Shown here piece by piece: positions 24,135 through 34,975 of a stretch of 64,000 nucleotides of DNA. The first letter of the stretch is position 1; the number at the start of each line of letters is the position of its first letter. Where the stretch lies: contig JAJTUQ010000008.1 in assembly GCA_021399445.1 (NCBI GenBank), forward strand, positions 1,232,433 through 1,296,432. The letters are read 5' to 3'. The stretch comes from Xylogone sp. PMI_703. Taxonomy: Eukaryota; Ascomycota; Leotiomycetes. Position numbers and translations under genes: made by a program. The notes under the pieces are model-generated. The model saw only the letters and a program-made list of their open reading frames with translations. It was not told the origin of the DNA and searched no databases.

Positions 24135-26283
24135 ATCTTCCTAAAACCTCAACTATGAGAATGAGTGGATAAATGGTTTGGAAATATGCCAGAGTGAAAA
24201 ATAACCAATTTTATACTGCAGCACCAGCAGGGCTAGGTGAGCGATCTCACTAAGCTGTGCCTTAAGCTCGCTTGTTACTTTTAATTGGAGCTTTATCCTG
24301 GTTCTAGGCTTTTAACTCAGACTCAGTGTACCGAATCAGGTATGGGCTAAGGGCTGCAATAGATACAGACGCACGCTGGAGGTGGTCATGATACTGCAAC
24401 TAAATTATAGCTTACTCTTACCGTTCCGAAGGCCTGCAAGACCTTAGCTGTCCCTGATATACTCTCCCCATTGGCGCTGTAATGTAATAGCATGCAGGTC
24501 CCAGCCAAAAAGGTAGTTAACACTAAGGTACAACAGACCTCTTAAAATATGGCGGACTGTGGCCGCAGCATTCCATGCTAGCAAAATCCTCTCTTCGTTT
24601 ATCAATCCGAAGGACCCTGGTCCAGCTTACACTCCAACAGGTCACAGTAATCTCTGATTCTTATCAGGTTTTATCCCCATGAACATTCCCAGCCTCATTA
24701 TTGGAACTATATCTGTTATGCGGCTATACAAACTAAGCATTGACACACGAATACTCTTTAGAGATGCTTTCTACGGAAGAGGTCATTAGACTTGATATTG
24801 TGTCAAATGCAATCAGTGCCGATTTAAACATTTTGCATTCAAGAATCCAGAATTTTACTAAATCGGCAGGAAGCAGGCGTTGACCCTCATGCGCAATAAG
24901 TTATGGAGATCGTTTGCATTCCATGGCGGACACGGTAGGCCTTGCGTTGCACCAGAACGCGTACCCAGGCTTTCATAAGAAAAGACAAGACAAATCAATA
25001 CTAAAAGGGACTGGAGACCTTGTTATATGGTTAAGGAAGTCCAACTTTGGTGTTTTAAAGAAAAAGACCGCCCTTCTTAATCGGACAAGAGACATCTTCT
25101 TTCATAGTGTCCAGAAATGTCGGCCTTCGTGTGGAAACTGATTAAGCTGGGATTGACTTTCATATAGGCATTCCTCGATATCCTCTAGGAGAGTACCGAC
25201 GGCCTTAATCGTAAGTGTGTCGCCTCTGGTATTACATTATTACGCCAACAGTATCTCATCACCATATGGAAAGCCTAAATAGCTCACGATATAGGGGGAT
25301 TAGAATCCAGGTTAACGTGATCAAAGATGAGAAGATCACCTTCATAATTTGCGTTACAGTGCACGAGCGGATTATCTTCATGAACCAGCGCGTCGTTAGT
25401 TACGGTAAAGAGGATCTACAGTGAGTAGGAGGAGCCCGCGGGCCAATAAACTTCTGGAGGCAATGATGTTGTCCAAGAGCAGCGTAATAGCAGGTGAGGG
25501 TTTAAATCTAATATTACATTAAGATGGAAAGTGGTGGCTGGTATGCGAAATGATCGAAATGATCGAAGTGCTAGACTCTCACTATAGTTGGTTAATCTCC
25601 TTTTCCTAATGATAGTACTGCAATGCCATATCTTAGGAGTAATAAGTATCCTGGCCAGGGGGCGGCCGCCCTCTAAGAGCTAGTGAGGCTAGTCGGCAGG
25701 TATAATGCGGTAATACCGCAGGGGTCTCAATATGGGAATAAATATGACTAACCTAGTACCCTAGTATGGCAAAGTCATGGTTATTAAATACTTATATAGG
25801 TCTAGGCTGAACTGAGAACTGGAATACCTCGTTCTTTACAGTATATTGCTGGTTAAATCGCACACTATAGACTAAGATCTTCCTAGTCATTTGGCCGTGT
25901 ATTTTAAAATACATTTATTGTGGGCGACGTAGGATGAATCGAAAGGCGTTACGTATGGCAGTCTGGACCGCTCTATATAATAGAAGTAACCCCTAAAGCA
26001 CCAGACTGTTACAGTAAATGCGGCTTGTAATGACTGCTTCATTGTACCAATCCAGCAATACAGAAGACCCTCTAGGGAATCTGCAGTAGATGCTTACGCA
26101 TACCGTACTTGTCCAGCTCAGACCGGCAAATCTAGACTAGCCAGCTACTTACTGCCACGGTTCATTAACACAATATCTACCGCCATATACCGCCTCCTAT
26201 TAGACATTAGCAAAGATCTCTTCTACTCCTCGAATACTTACGCAATAACATTCACGCCGTGTACGTGTAGCATAGACTGATTC
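24135..26283. other. Intergenic ~2.1 kb, mostly featureless
   Basis: No supported gene. It separates the divergent esterase and cysteine synthase-like genes, so it contains both promoters. Two strong palindromes lie at 25660-25720 (separate entry). Confidence 0.45.
25660..25720. promoter_or_regulatory. CGG-type palindromes, possible Zn2Cys6 sites
   Basis: A perfect GGGCGGCCGCCC palindrome (25660-25671) is followed by TGCGG-TAATA-CCGCA (25706-25720). Inverted CGG triplets with a fixed spacer are the usual target of fungal binuclear zinc-cluster regulators. The second site has spacing CGG-N5-CCG. The pair lies about 560-620 bp upstream of the cysteine synthase-like start codon. A regulatory role is inferred only from the motif. 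Confidence 0.4.
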
Positions 26284-27225
26284 ATGGCTCCCTCTCCCGT
26301 CCAGACAGTTTTAGACACGATAGGCAACACACCGGTTGTTCGTCTTGATCGCGTAGTAACGGAAGGCCATGGAAAAGTCTTCGTAAAACTGGAGGGCTTC
26401 AATCCAACAGGATCCTACAAGGATCGCATGGCGCGATCCATGATCGAAGGGGCGGAGAGGCGTGGTGATTTGAAACCTGGCATGACTGTGGTGGAGGCAA
26501 GTGGTGGAAGCACCGGTTCCTCGCTGGCGTTTGTGTGTGCGGTCAAGAATTACCATCTGCAAGTGGTATCTTCTAACGCTTTCGCACCCGAGAAGCTTAT
26601 GACCATGCGCGCGTTCGGCGCGATGGCGGATCTGATCGAGAGTCCTTCTGGGGAGATCACAGCCGATTTGATTCGTTCAATGATCGCTCGCGCGCAAGGA
26701 GCTGTAACGGAAGGAAGCCACTACTACTGTGATCAGTTCCGTAATCGAGATGCCCTTGCAGGTTACGAAATGATTGGCCGTGAGCTCATTGAGCAATTCC
26801 CACAAGGCATCGATGTATTCTGCGGCAGCATCGGGACCGGCGGTATGCTGATGGGTGTGGCTCGTGTTCTTAAAACCAGATGGCCCAAATGCCGTGTGGT
26901 GGTCCTCGAACCAAGTGCTTCTCCGGTGATTACAAGGGGACATGGCGGCAGTCATCACATTGAAGGAATTGGAGTGGGATTTGTTCCACCACTGCTCAAT
27001 CGCCAACTTTATGACGAGGCTCGCGCTATTCCAGAAGTTGAAGCACGGTTGATGTGCAGACGTCTAGCCAGGGAGGAAGGTATTCTGGTCGGGACATCGA
27101 GTGGGTTGAATGTTGCTGCGGCGATAACCCTTGCCGAAGAAGAAGGAGAACCAAAAACTGTCGTAACCATTGCTTGTGATACGGGTTTAAAATACTTAAA
27201 TGGAGATTTATTTGCAAAAGACTAA
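26284..27225 (+). CDS. PLP-dependent cysteine synthase-like enzyme
   Basis: A single uninterrupted frame of 313 residues, typical of bacterial O-acetylserine sulfhydrylases. NPTGSYKDRMA places the PLP-binding lysine at residue 46. VEASGGSTGSSLAFV is the substrate/PLP-phosphate loop region, and GSIGTGGMLMGVA is the glycine-rich phosphate-binding loop. IEGIGVGFVPP and GTSSGLN complete the fold-type II signature. No CBS domain or targeting peptide is visible. It likely performs beta-replacement on a serine derivative, but the altered loop (SGGSTGS rather than the common TSGNTG) suggests a different substrate from standard CysK. It has no introns, whereas most neighbouring genes have two or more, and it reads GC-richer than its flanks, so bacterial origin by transfer is possible. 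Confidence 0.85.
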   Translation: MAPSPVQTVLDTIGNTPVVRLDRVVTEGHGKVFVKLEGFNPTGSYKDRMARSMIEGAERRGDLKPGMTVVEASGGSTGSSLAFVCAVKNYHLQVVSSNAFAPEKLMTMRAFGAMADLIESPSGEITADLIRSMIARAQGAVTEGSHYYCDQFRNRDALAGYEMIGRELIEQFPQGIDVFCGSIGTGGMLMGVARVLKTRWPKCRVVVLEPSASPVITRGHGGSHHIEGIGVGFVPPLLNRQLYDEARAIPEVEARLMCRRLAREEGILVGTSSGLNVAAAITLAEEEGEPKTVVTIACDTGLKYLNGDLFAKD

Positions 27226-27833
27226 GAGTCGTCGTTATAGCTTAGCCATGAACAATCATGATATGATTCAAAGGAGATTTAGATCTAGTACTATTATTAA
27301 AGCTTTATCTTATAAAAGTCTTAGTTAAAAGCATGATCTAATAGTTAAAACAATTTCAAGTAATGATATAATTTGGCCTGAGCTCAAGGCACTCACCGTT
27401 TACCTATCCCCAGGCGCTCATCCAAGCCTCATCAGCGCTTGACTGTCCACGAGACCTTAACCTAGAACCCGCAAAAGAAATCCTCACCAATTTAAATACC
27501 AGAGCAAACAATCCATAATCCATTCTTCAAACCATTTAAATATCAACTCGTAAAAAAAGAGCCCCAAAAAAACAGTGTCGTCAATTCAAAACACTCCCCC
27601 AAAAAAGGTCTGGGACAAGCCCGTGTGATGGCTATCCAGACAATCCAGCAGTGACTCTGCGCTAGCGTCCCTGCCACTCATCTTCCTGTGCACCCCAAAA
27701 TAGCGACCCCGATTCGAGCGTCGCAGCAACAACCTCTAATCTTTCCACAACCTCCCAGAACACAACCACTCCAACCCGCGGATTCTTTCCTTCTCTCCTC
27801 CATCACTTCCAGCCTCACCTTCCAGCCGTCACA
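27226..27833. other. Intergenic with CT-rich promoter of the ML-domain gene
   Basis: About 600 bp. The last 100 bp before the ATG at 27834 is rich in pyrimidines and CAACC/CACC runs, as in many expressed fungal promoters. Confidence 0.4.
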
Positions 27834-28586
27834 ATGAAGTTCACCCCCAGCGTCGTCACGCTACTTCTCAGCTCCGTTGCCGCCTCCAGAGGCTTATCAG
27901 AGCGCAGCTTGAACTGGCCCAGCCAGAGCATCGTTGCTCAGGAAGACAAAGTCCCCGTTCCCGGCGACAACCCGCTCACCTACTGCAACGCGAGCCACGA
28001 CGATGACATCCTCGTTCTGGAGCACGTGAATTTGACTCCCAATCCTCCTGCTGCGTATGTACCAGCCCTCTCCCACTCTCTCACGGCCGGTGAGATCCGT
28101 CGAGGCAATCTAGGAGAGCACCCTTTTTAACGAATGTTTTAACTAATGACTGAACCTTTTTTTTTCTTATAGAAGCGCTAAGCTTACGATCGAGGCCGTC
28201 GGTACCGTTCTGCAACACATCGAGGAGGGCGCGTATGTCGATTTACAGGTCAAGTATGGCTTGATCAGACTTAACACCCAAGCCGACTTGTGCGAGCAAA
28301 TCACCAACGTCGACCTGTCCTGCCCGATTGAGAAGGGCAAGATCGCCATCGTGAAGGATATTGACCTGCCAAAGGAGATCCCACCCGTATGTGTTACCTT
28401 TGTATTCCCTGGAAGCGATGATAATAGGGGGAGATTGTAGTTATAGTGATACATGCGATGTCTTGATCGAATACTGACTCGGTGGCTTTGCTCTAGGGGA
28501 AATACACCGTCCTTGCCGATGCTTATACCGTTGACAGAAAGAAGATTGCGTGCTTGCAGGCAGAGGTTGTTTTCAGCCCTATGTAA
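27834..28586 (+). CDS. NPC2: NPC2-like ML-domain PG/PI transfer protein
   Basis: Three exons, 27834-28054, 28173-28386 and 28497-28586, give 174 residues, the normal length of the fungal phosphatidylglycerol/phosphatidylinositol transfer protein. Intron 1 (donor GTATGT, acceptor CTTATAG) is phase 2; intron 2 (donor GTATGT, acceptor CTCTAG) is phase 0. A cleavable signal peptide (MKFTPSVVTLLLSSVAAS) is followed by the ML-fold landmarks: PLTYCNAS, VNLTPNPP, KLTIEAVGTV, VKYGLIRL, DLCEQI, LSCPIEKG, IPPGKYTVLADAYT and IACLQAEVVF. The paired cysteines are in place. The product should be a vacuolar or secreted lipid carrier in intracellular sterol/phospholipid transport. It shows no damage. Confidence 0.93.
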
Positions 28587-29507
28587 ACGGGTGGACCGTG
28601 TTCTGTATTGTGAATGTAGGACGAGTTGGGATGTAGGCGTCACGAGACGAGGAAGCCGTAATGGATTGATTGATTGACTGATTGATCGACTGCCTGGTTC
28701 ATCTCATCTGGGTTAATTTACCGTGTTGTTATGCATCATTTTGCGAGCTGTTATTACTTTGCTTTGCCCTGATCTTGGATACCTCCTGGTTCGCTACTGG
28801 TTTGTTCATTAATTTTGGCTCTCAGTATTTCCAAAAACTCCAACTATTCCATCAAAGACCTATCGTTTTGTTGGCACAAACCAAAACTTATTGTTTGTAC
28901 TGTTACTCAAGCTATCTATAACAAACTCAAATGCCCAGCTCCTACAACGGGTCAAGGAAATATTTTTATGCAGAATGTAGTCGTGGAAAATTGCTGGGGA
29001 GCGACCTGCTGGAAGCGTACGGGGGAGGAGCTTCTCATCCATCAATATTTCTTAATTTGAATAAATTTAATGATACGACTATCTGATGTTCTACGACTTA
29101 TAGGGCTTGAATGTTAGAAGGAGAATAAAGAGACGGCCGTGGTGTTCAACAATGTTGGGAGCGGAAAATCAATTATTTAGATGCTTGGTATAGGAATAAG
29201 GTCAAGAGAAATGACCTCCATAGTGACGTAAATCTGGATAGAGGATATACTCGCTCTAGTTCTTACGAAGCTGTGCGGGAATCGTGGATGAGATTGGTTT
29301 ACTAGATACATCAGATACGACGTTCGAACGATACCCCTGAACCGATTCTGTAGTAAGAGGAGTGCAGGACCTGGATTGTCACTCTTGGACTTGAGAAATG
29401 AGTTTGAGAAAACCGTGAGTATAAAGAGTCCTTGAGACCTGCTAAGAAGAACCTTGAATCAAGGGCAGGCAGCTTTGGGTTCGGCCCAGCAAAAGAGGAT
29501 CCATATT
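28587..29507. other. Intergenic, nothing recognised
   Basis: About 900 bp between the ML-domain gene and the decayed helicase copy. Small open frames here have no recognisable domain. Confidence 0.45.
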
Positions 29508-31101
29508 CTAGCTCCAAAGGTAAGATATTTTATATAGGGCTTTCTCAAATCGTTTTTGTAACGCCTCCTGCCTGCCTTCCGGCACCATGATGATGGCCTC
29601 GCTGGGTTGCTGATCACGCCCTGCACGCCCACTCTCTTGCACATAATTCCGTATCTGAAATACCGGTCCTACGTGAATCACCACTCGCACATCTGGTCGA
29701 TCAATTCCTAATCCAAATGCGTTTGTGGCTACCACCACACGTCCGTCCGCGCTTTCCCATGCTCGCCGGATCTCTTCCTTGACGTGTATGTCACCAACAT
29801 CTCGATAATACATGTGACAATCTAATCCTGTCCCTAATCTCGTTGTGGTCGGGATGCTACTGCTGTATACGATGATTTTCGCTGGTGCTGGGTATTCTTC
29901 TATTTTCGTCCGGACTAACTGGCATGCTGCCTCGACCTGGCCTTCCTCATCTACCGGGTATTCCATCACCGAATATGCAATGTTGGGACGTGTGGTCGAT
30001 GCTCGAAATATTTGTGCCTCCTCTTTCCGGATCTTCATGATTTCCATCCATTCATCCTCTTCATGCGGTGGCAATGTTGCCGTCAAATATATCATCTACA
30101 CTCCCCGGCTCATCAAATTCCCTAGCCATCACATCCGGGGACGGAAATCGACTGTGTTATCCAACACTGAATGGGCCTCGTCAAAAACGATCCGATCTAA
30201 TTAACATATGCCTTGTAATCGATCCAAAAATGTCCTAAACGTCTTGCTGACTGCTAACTCCGGCGTCATTATGACAATTTGACCGACTTCATGGCTTTGC
30301 TTCGCATTCCATTTGATGTACGAAATTCTTATGTTCTGACACTTCTTCATTATATGATTCTGTAATGATACTAACGGTGTAACAACAATCGTCGTCTTAT
30401 GCTTCATGCATTTGGCTGGTAACTCATACATCAACGACTTGCCCATGCTGGTGGCCATGACTATGACGATAAGGCTGTAATGCTTCATGATGGCCTGCAA
30501 AACGGATTCTTGTAAACCGCGAAACCGTGCCTCACTTCCATGTATCTTTTCCAATTCAACCTGGATATCCATCCCGCGTAATCGTTTTCATCGTGCAATT
30601 TGTGTATGTTGCCTTTCTTCCTCGTCTATCTGCCGCTTGTGTTTGGCTCGCCCCTCCATCGTTACCCTTTGCTCTGCTGATGGAAAATGCAACCAACAAT
30701 GTTATACATGACTGACGCGCCGGAACCTTTCACGTCTATTAACCATAGAATCACTGGCTTCCTGTAATTCACGTGCGTATATCATGGCTCTTACGTGGCT
30801 AGTGTGGCCATACTGCAAATCCCATATCTCATCCTTCTCCGTGTCTTCATTTTGAATTTCGTCATCCTCAAACGTATCCTTCTTTTCCTTGAACGAATCG
30901 TTTTTGCAATATCGATGTGACGTTGCAATGATGAAATGACGATTGACGTTGATATTATACCCTTTTACTCTTATGTACCGAAATGCTACCTCTTTCAATA
31001 TCTTGCGTCCTCCCTCGGACGTCCACCCATTGTGTTGTGGTGATACTGACGACCTGGCTCTTCTTGGGCGCCTCATATTCCCCTGCTCCTGCTCCTGGTT
31101 A

Positions 31102-31141
<40 letters not shown>

Positions 31142-31679
31142 TCTCGTCATCACCCGGACGTATGTTTGATTTTCCTTACCCGGCGAGGGAAATCCCCTTT
31201 TGCTCACTGGCCTTATCATGACCCTTTCGCTTCCTCTTGGGCCCTGTCAATTGTTGATGCTCTCTCTTCTGGCCGTCTCCCCATATAAATGCATTTGACT
31301 TGACCTTTCCTGTCCTTTCAAATTCAATCTTCTCTTGAAATGACTCTACTAACCACGTAAAATATATCCACAATGATCCTGCTTCTCGTGGCATGAATCG
31401 ATGAATCCTCTTGATATTGCCGCTACTTCGATAACCCTTGTGATATTCGACGGTATATGACACCATGCCCTCGTCGATTCCAATATTACGCACTCCTCCA
31501 TTGGCTGTATTTCTCTTACGCAACGTCAATAATTCCCGTGCTCGTGCCGGTTGTGATAATACCATTTGGGAGCTCACGAGCAAAGCAGATATTATTAGAA
31601 AAACCCTGCTGAAGGGTATAAAAGAGGCATGTATCCAGGACTCAGGGTGCTGTAGTCGTTGGATGGATTTCGATGACAT
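29508..31679 (-). pseudogene. Tyrosine-recombinase/RecQ-helicase element, decayed copy
   Basis: One reading frame runs across the whole span and is interrupted only by in-frame stops, at about 31170, 30700, 30603, 30197, 30117 and 30099. The first part matches the recombinase domain of the 57.6-63.15 kb gene: QPARARELL against QPARGPEIG, RNIGIDEGMVS against RNIYVINGQVC, then HRFMPREAGSLWIYF. Next come an acidic/His-Asp linker, the box around NRHFIIATSHRY, and GHTSHVRAMIYAR with the likely catalytic His and Tyr. The helicase follows: MATSMGKS (motif I), VFDEAHS (DEAH box), LTATLPP (motif III), ATNAFGLGIDRPDVRVVIH and QESGRAGRDQ (motif VI). The 5' C2H2 part and the 3' cysteine-rich tail are missing or unreadable. 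The stops are of kinds C-to-T or G-to-A change would make, which fits RIP. Confidence 0.85.
31102..31140 (-). repeat. Hexanucleotide microsatellite coding (His-Asp)n
   Basis: About six and a half copies of GGTCGT on the plus strand. In the frame of the decayed helicase copy it encodes alternating His and Asp in the linker between the two halves of the recombinase domain. The intact paralogue has an acidic low-complexity insert at the matching place. Confidence 0.85.
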
Positions 31680-31742
31680 CCCCGTTAATGACTTGAAAAA
31701 AAAAACGAGTTAATAATAACCCGCGCTTTCGCCTCTGCTAGC

Positions 31743-32087
31743 TTGATCCTGCTAGAGGTAACCGTGTCTGGAGCATACCCTAGTTTGAAAGAGGTGGAGA
31801 AAGAGGTTATCAATATCATACACATACTCAAATGTCTGTGTATGCCAGCCTTGCTGCAATCTTTAGCGTGGCCTGTCTGTATAGCTGGACGCGTGGCAAA
31901 GACGGGACATTACCACTTCTTTAAAGGTACATTAGAATCAGAGGAGACGCCAAAACTTGGTATATTATCGAATGTGGCAAGGATTATCCAAAGATGTTGG
32001 TCACTTAGATATAGCGAGTGGAATGGAAACGGGGTAGACTGGAGCAGTGCAATCAACTGTCTTCAGATGGATATTTTATTATACTGA
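31743..32087 (+). pseudogene. C-terminal fragment of a fungal zinc-cluster regulator
   Basis: The frame shows the tail of the fungal-specific transcription factor domain: LAWPVCIAGRVAKTG, then a helix ending in RIIQRCWSLR and DWSSAINCLQMDILLY before the stop. These match the last ~100 residues of Zn2Cys6 regulators. No ATG opens this frame, and the DNA immediately upstream is the broken end of the helicase copy on the opposite strand. The rest of the gene, including the DNA-binding cluster, is therefore missing, probably lost or separated when that element inserted. Confidence 0.65.
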
Positions 32088-32626
32088 TATATTCGTTTTC
32101 TAGACTTACTGGGAGCTTTGGACGGTTTCAAGTGGAACATTTTATAAATTGCTAAAAGAACGAGGAATTAAGATACGGTGAGAAAACCCAAATAGTCCGT
32201 AGCAGATAAAAACCGTTGAAGAGTAAGCAAGGAGGTTTTACTTCATTATGTTAAGATTTTGATTCAACAACAAATTTTTTGATAACTTTAGATTATAACG
32301 CTCGAATTTTAGCACTTTATAGTATCACAACCTTATTTACTTCACGTTATTAGCTTTTCGAAGGGGGTTGTTGAAGCTTAGAACGCAAGTAGTAGAACTT
32401 ACAAAGCTATGTGAGCCATTGCTATTTTCAGGTGATCAAATTGAATGGGATAATGAAGAGCAGGAAGGGTCTTATTCCACCGCCGAGATACAGCATAGCC
32501 GCTAAGCCACAGAAGTACAATATCGACTGAAGTTATCGGGCTTCTACAACATTATTCTCAAACAATGGAATAACTGGATTTCTACACTTTCAATTATCTT
32601 ATATCTCGGATTTATTTGTATCTATT
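32088..32626. other. Intergenic, AT-rich, nothing recognised
   Basis: About 540 bp without a supported feature. Confidence 0.45.
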
Positions 32627-34156
32627 CTACAGCTCATTACGATTTTTTAAGCTCCTTCTGCTATTCATAGTAGCTTCTAGCGTTGTTCGGTGTAGTTTGT
32701 TATCTCGAGACTTTATCGGACCAGTAGTCATAGCAAGATCGTTTGCTTGATGATTTGTCAAATATTTAGAATTTGTATCATACCCAGAAGTGATCTCGGT
32801 GGTAACACTTCGATGAGATCCATCGGATCTATCATTCGTTTCTTTTATGAAACGTCGAATGCTAGCTTCTGAAATAGCATTATTCGGAGGAAAGAGATAC
32901 TTTTCTCTTCGTACTAAGTCATGAATTGCCAATGCAGGAACTTGATCCTTTTTGAGACCACAGCTTGCAGCTAGGCCTGGGAAGGTATTAATATCAGCAG
33001 TAGCAAAATTCAAAGTGCCTGTGTAATCCTTCGCAACCGGTTCCAGTTGCATTATGAGAGATTGGTGGTCCATAGAAGTATCCATGAATATGTATGCAAT
33101 CGGAAGGCTGGTCTATTTGGGTCATTAATAATGTGATACAGACTCCTGCCCAACACTTACAGCAACATAATACGCATAATTGCCCGCGTTCAAGTCTCCA
33201 ATCAATGGAAGTGACGCGATCCTAACAAATCTCAGAATATTCTCTGCCTTAAATTCACCAGTTAAAACCCTCTTAACTGTCCCGAAATCTTTGTATACGA
33301 TTAATGACGGTGTGATAACATTTTCTTTCCGAGATTCAATTAAGTCATTGATAGTCCCAAATATGGAGTGCCCGCGTAACTCCTCTGCTGCTTTGATAAT
33401 TTCCGCCAAGGCTGACTGGTCATTTTCAGCGAGGAATCCGATAACAGTCGTAGACTCAGCAGCTTTAAAGGCATCCATAGCAGCATTGTCCAGTTTTGAA
33501 ATCAGTGGATATGACTGTTTAACCATAAATGAGACAATCCTTGGAAATTACGTTAGCGTTCTTTGTTCTATTTTGATACTCGGCCTCAGATATTCACGAA
33601 TAGTTGAGTGGTAGCAGTCTTACTCTTCGGAAGTCCTTGCTCCCGTGTAGAGATCGGGACTTTCATCTAAACTGCGGAAAATCTTAAGAGTCGGATATAA
33701 ATCTACGTCATATCGGCGACAGAGCTGTCCCTCTTTGGCACAGTCAACTGCAGCCAGCATAATACCACGTTCTTTTAGGACTCTGGTGGCATTCTCGTAT
33801 TCTGGGTTAAATTCTTGGCAAACCCTGCTGTACGGTTTGATAACTGTTAGACAGGGATATGTTCAAGGGAATTCTACGGGTACTTCACCACCATGACTGC
33901 TCCGATCAATAAACAACTTAGCAGGATATCGATACAAGGGACAGGTAAAAAATTCCATACCGCGAAGACTGGTGAATAGTTAATTGGTGATCAAATAGAG
34001 CACAGTATATACCATGAGACTCACAGTTTACTAAACCTACATCATTCTTTTCCACATAGTTTTCGAACTCTTCAGATGTCAGGAGAGCACATCCGAAGCA
34101 TTTGCTAACACAAACGAGTGTAGATACACCAACAAAATTGAGATTAATTGTCTCAT
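32627..34156 (-). pseudogene. Protein disulfide isomerase-like gene, frameshifted
   Basis: The ATG at 34156 opens a good signal peptide (MRQLISILLVYLHSFVLANA) followed by SDVLS. A one-base deletion near 34082 breaks the frame before LTSEEFENYVEKNDVGLVN. Downstream exons then join cleanly: 34025 donor GTGAGT to 33843-33624, 33539-33161 and 33112-32627, with GT..AG introns of 181, 84 and 48 bp and a CTAAC branch. The thioredoxin a domain has FIKPYSRVCQEFNPEYE where active PDI has WCGHC, so the first catalytic cysteine is Ser. The b and b' domains follow (MVKQSYPLISKLD, FATADINTFPGLAA). The second thioredoxin domain is absent, giving about 400 residues instead of about 500. The protein ends in RNEL, resembling a damaged HDEL/RDEL retrieval signal. 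It appears to be a degenerate, inactive PDI paralogue. Confidence 0.75.
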
Positions 34157-34350
34157 CACTGTTACCATGACAATCAATGCACAGATAAACTTGAACTGAT
34201 AACAACTAATGATTATTTGGAGTTGGGTAAGCAACTTAGAGTTTTACAATATCGAACTTTCTAGCTCGCATTGATAAATAAGCTCCTTTCAAGGTCGGTT
34301 CGATTGAACTTTTTTTCAATATCAATTAGTACTCTTACAGAGGCAAACTC

Positions 34351-34446
34351 GAGACGGTAACAAGGCGAGACGGTAGCAAGGGGAGACGATAGCAAGGCTA
34401 GACGGTGGCAGGGCGAGACGGTGGCAAGGCGAGACGGTAGCAGCAA
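34351..34446. repeat. 16-bp minisatellite
   Basis: About six tandem copies of a 16-bp unit close to GAGACGGTAGCAAGGC, with single-base differences between copies. It lies between the PDI-like pseudogene and the small secreted protein relic, outside any recognised coding exon. Confidence 0.85.
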
Positions 34447-34589
34447 CCCGAGACGACGAATATCGCGCTACAGATACCCCTTGCTAGAGCTGGGTTAGAC
34501 TTTCCATGTATGGTGATAATGACATATAGAGTCTCCAGTCTTTTCGGGAACAGTTAATTATTCAAGATTTTAACAGAACAGTATTAAAC

Positions 34590-34975
34590 ATATCTCTTAA
34601 ATCTCCAACCGTTGCGAAGTTGATCTCGACTTTGGCTTTGATTACATCAACATTAGCTCTCATCAATTTCAACGTCCCGAGAGTAAATGACGTGTCAGCG
34701 CTAATATTTTTCAGGCATCCGACTGCAATAATAATATAGGAGGACATTTTGAGATTAGTGGTGGTGCTGATGGTTGTGGAACAATTTTCTTCAACGGAGA
34801 GAATTCTGCAGCAAACTCTCTAGAGCAGCTAACTTTTGAAAATGGAGACGCTATTCATGTGTATGCGGACGATAACTGTCAGATATTTCTAGCTACTTAT
34901 TGCCGTGAGAATGGTGGCTGTGTCAACTTCCCGGGATCTGCAGGTTCTTGGCTCATATGCAATGAGTGCTGCTAG
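34590..34975 (+). pseudogene. Small cysteine-rich secreted protein, start codon lost
   Basis: Exon 1 (34590-34682) encodes a hydrophobic leader (KLISTLALITSTLALINF). An intron-like gap of only 32 bp (34683-34714; donor GTAAAT, branch GCTAAT, acceptor TTTTCAG) leads in phase 0 to exon 2 (34715-34975). Exon 2 reads ASDCNNNIGGHFEISGGADG and continues to a Cys-rich end (ICNECC) before TAG. The mature part of about 86 residues has eight cysteines. This is the profile of a small secreted protein, effector-like in plant-associated fungi, but no family was recognised. The expected start codon is ATA, preceded by AAAC, and no in-frame ATG lies nearby upstream, so one G-to-A change probably destroyed the start. 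Fungal introns are rarely as short as 32 bp. Either the intron suffered a deletion or an upstream exon provides the start. Confidence 0.55.

Noticed and set aside
31083..31288. Plus-strand Gly-Arg repeat peptide
   Set aside because: It is the antisense reading of the hexamer microsatellite inside the helicase pseudogene.
34562..34747. Minus-strand 61-residue open frame
   Set aside because: It is antisense to the leader and intron of the small secreted protein relic, which has far better features.
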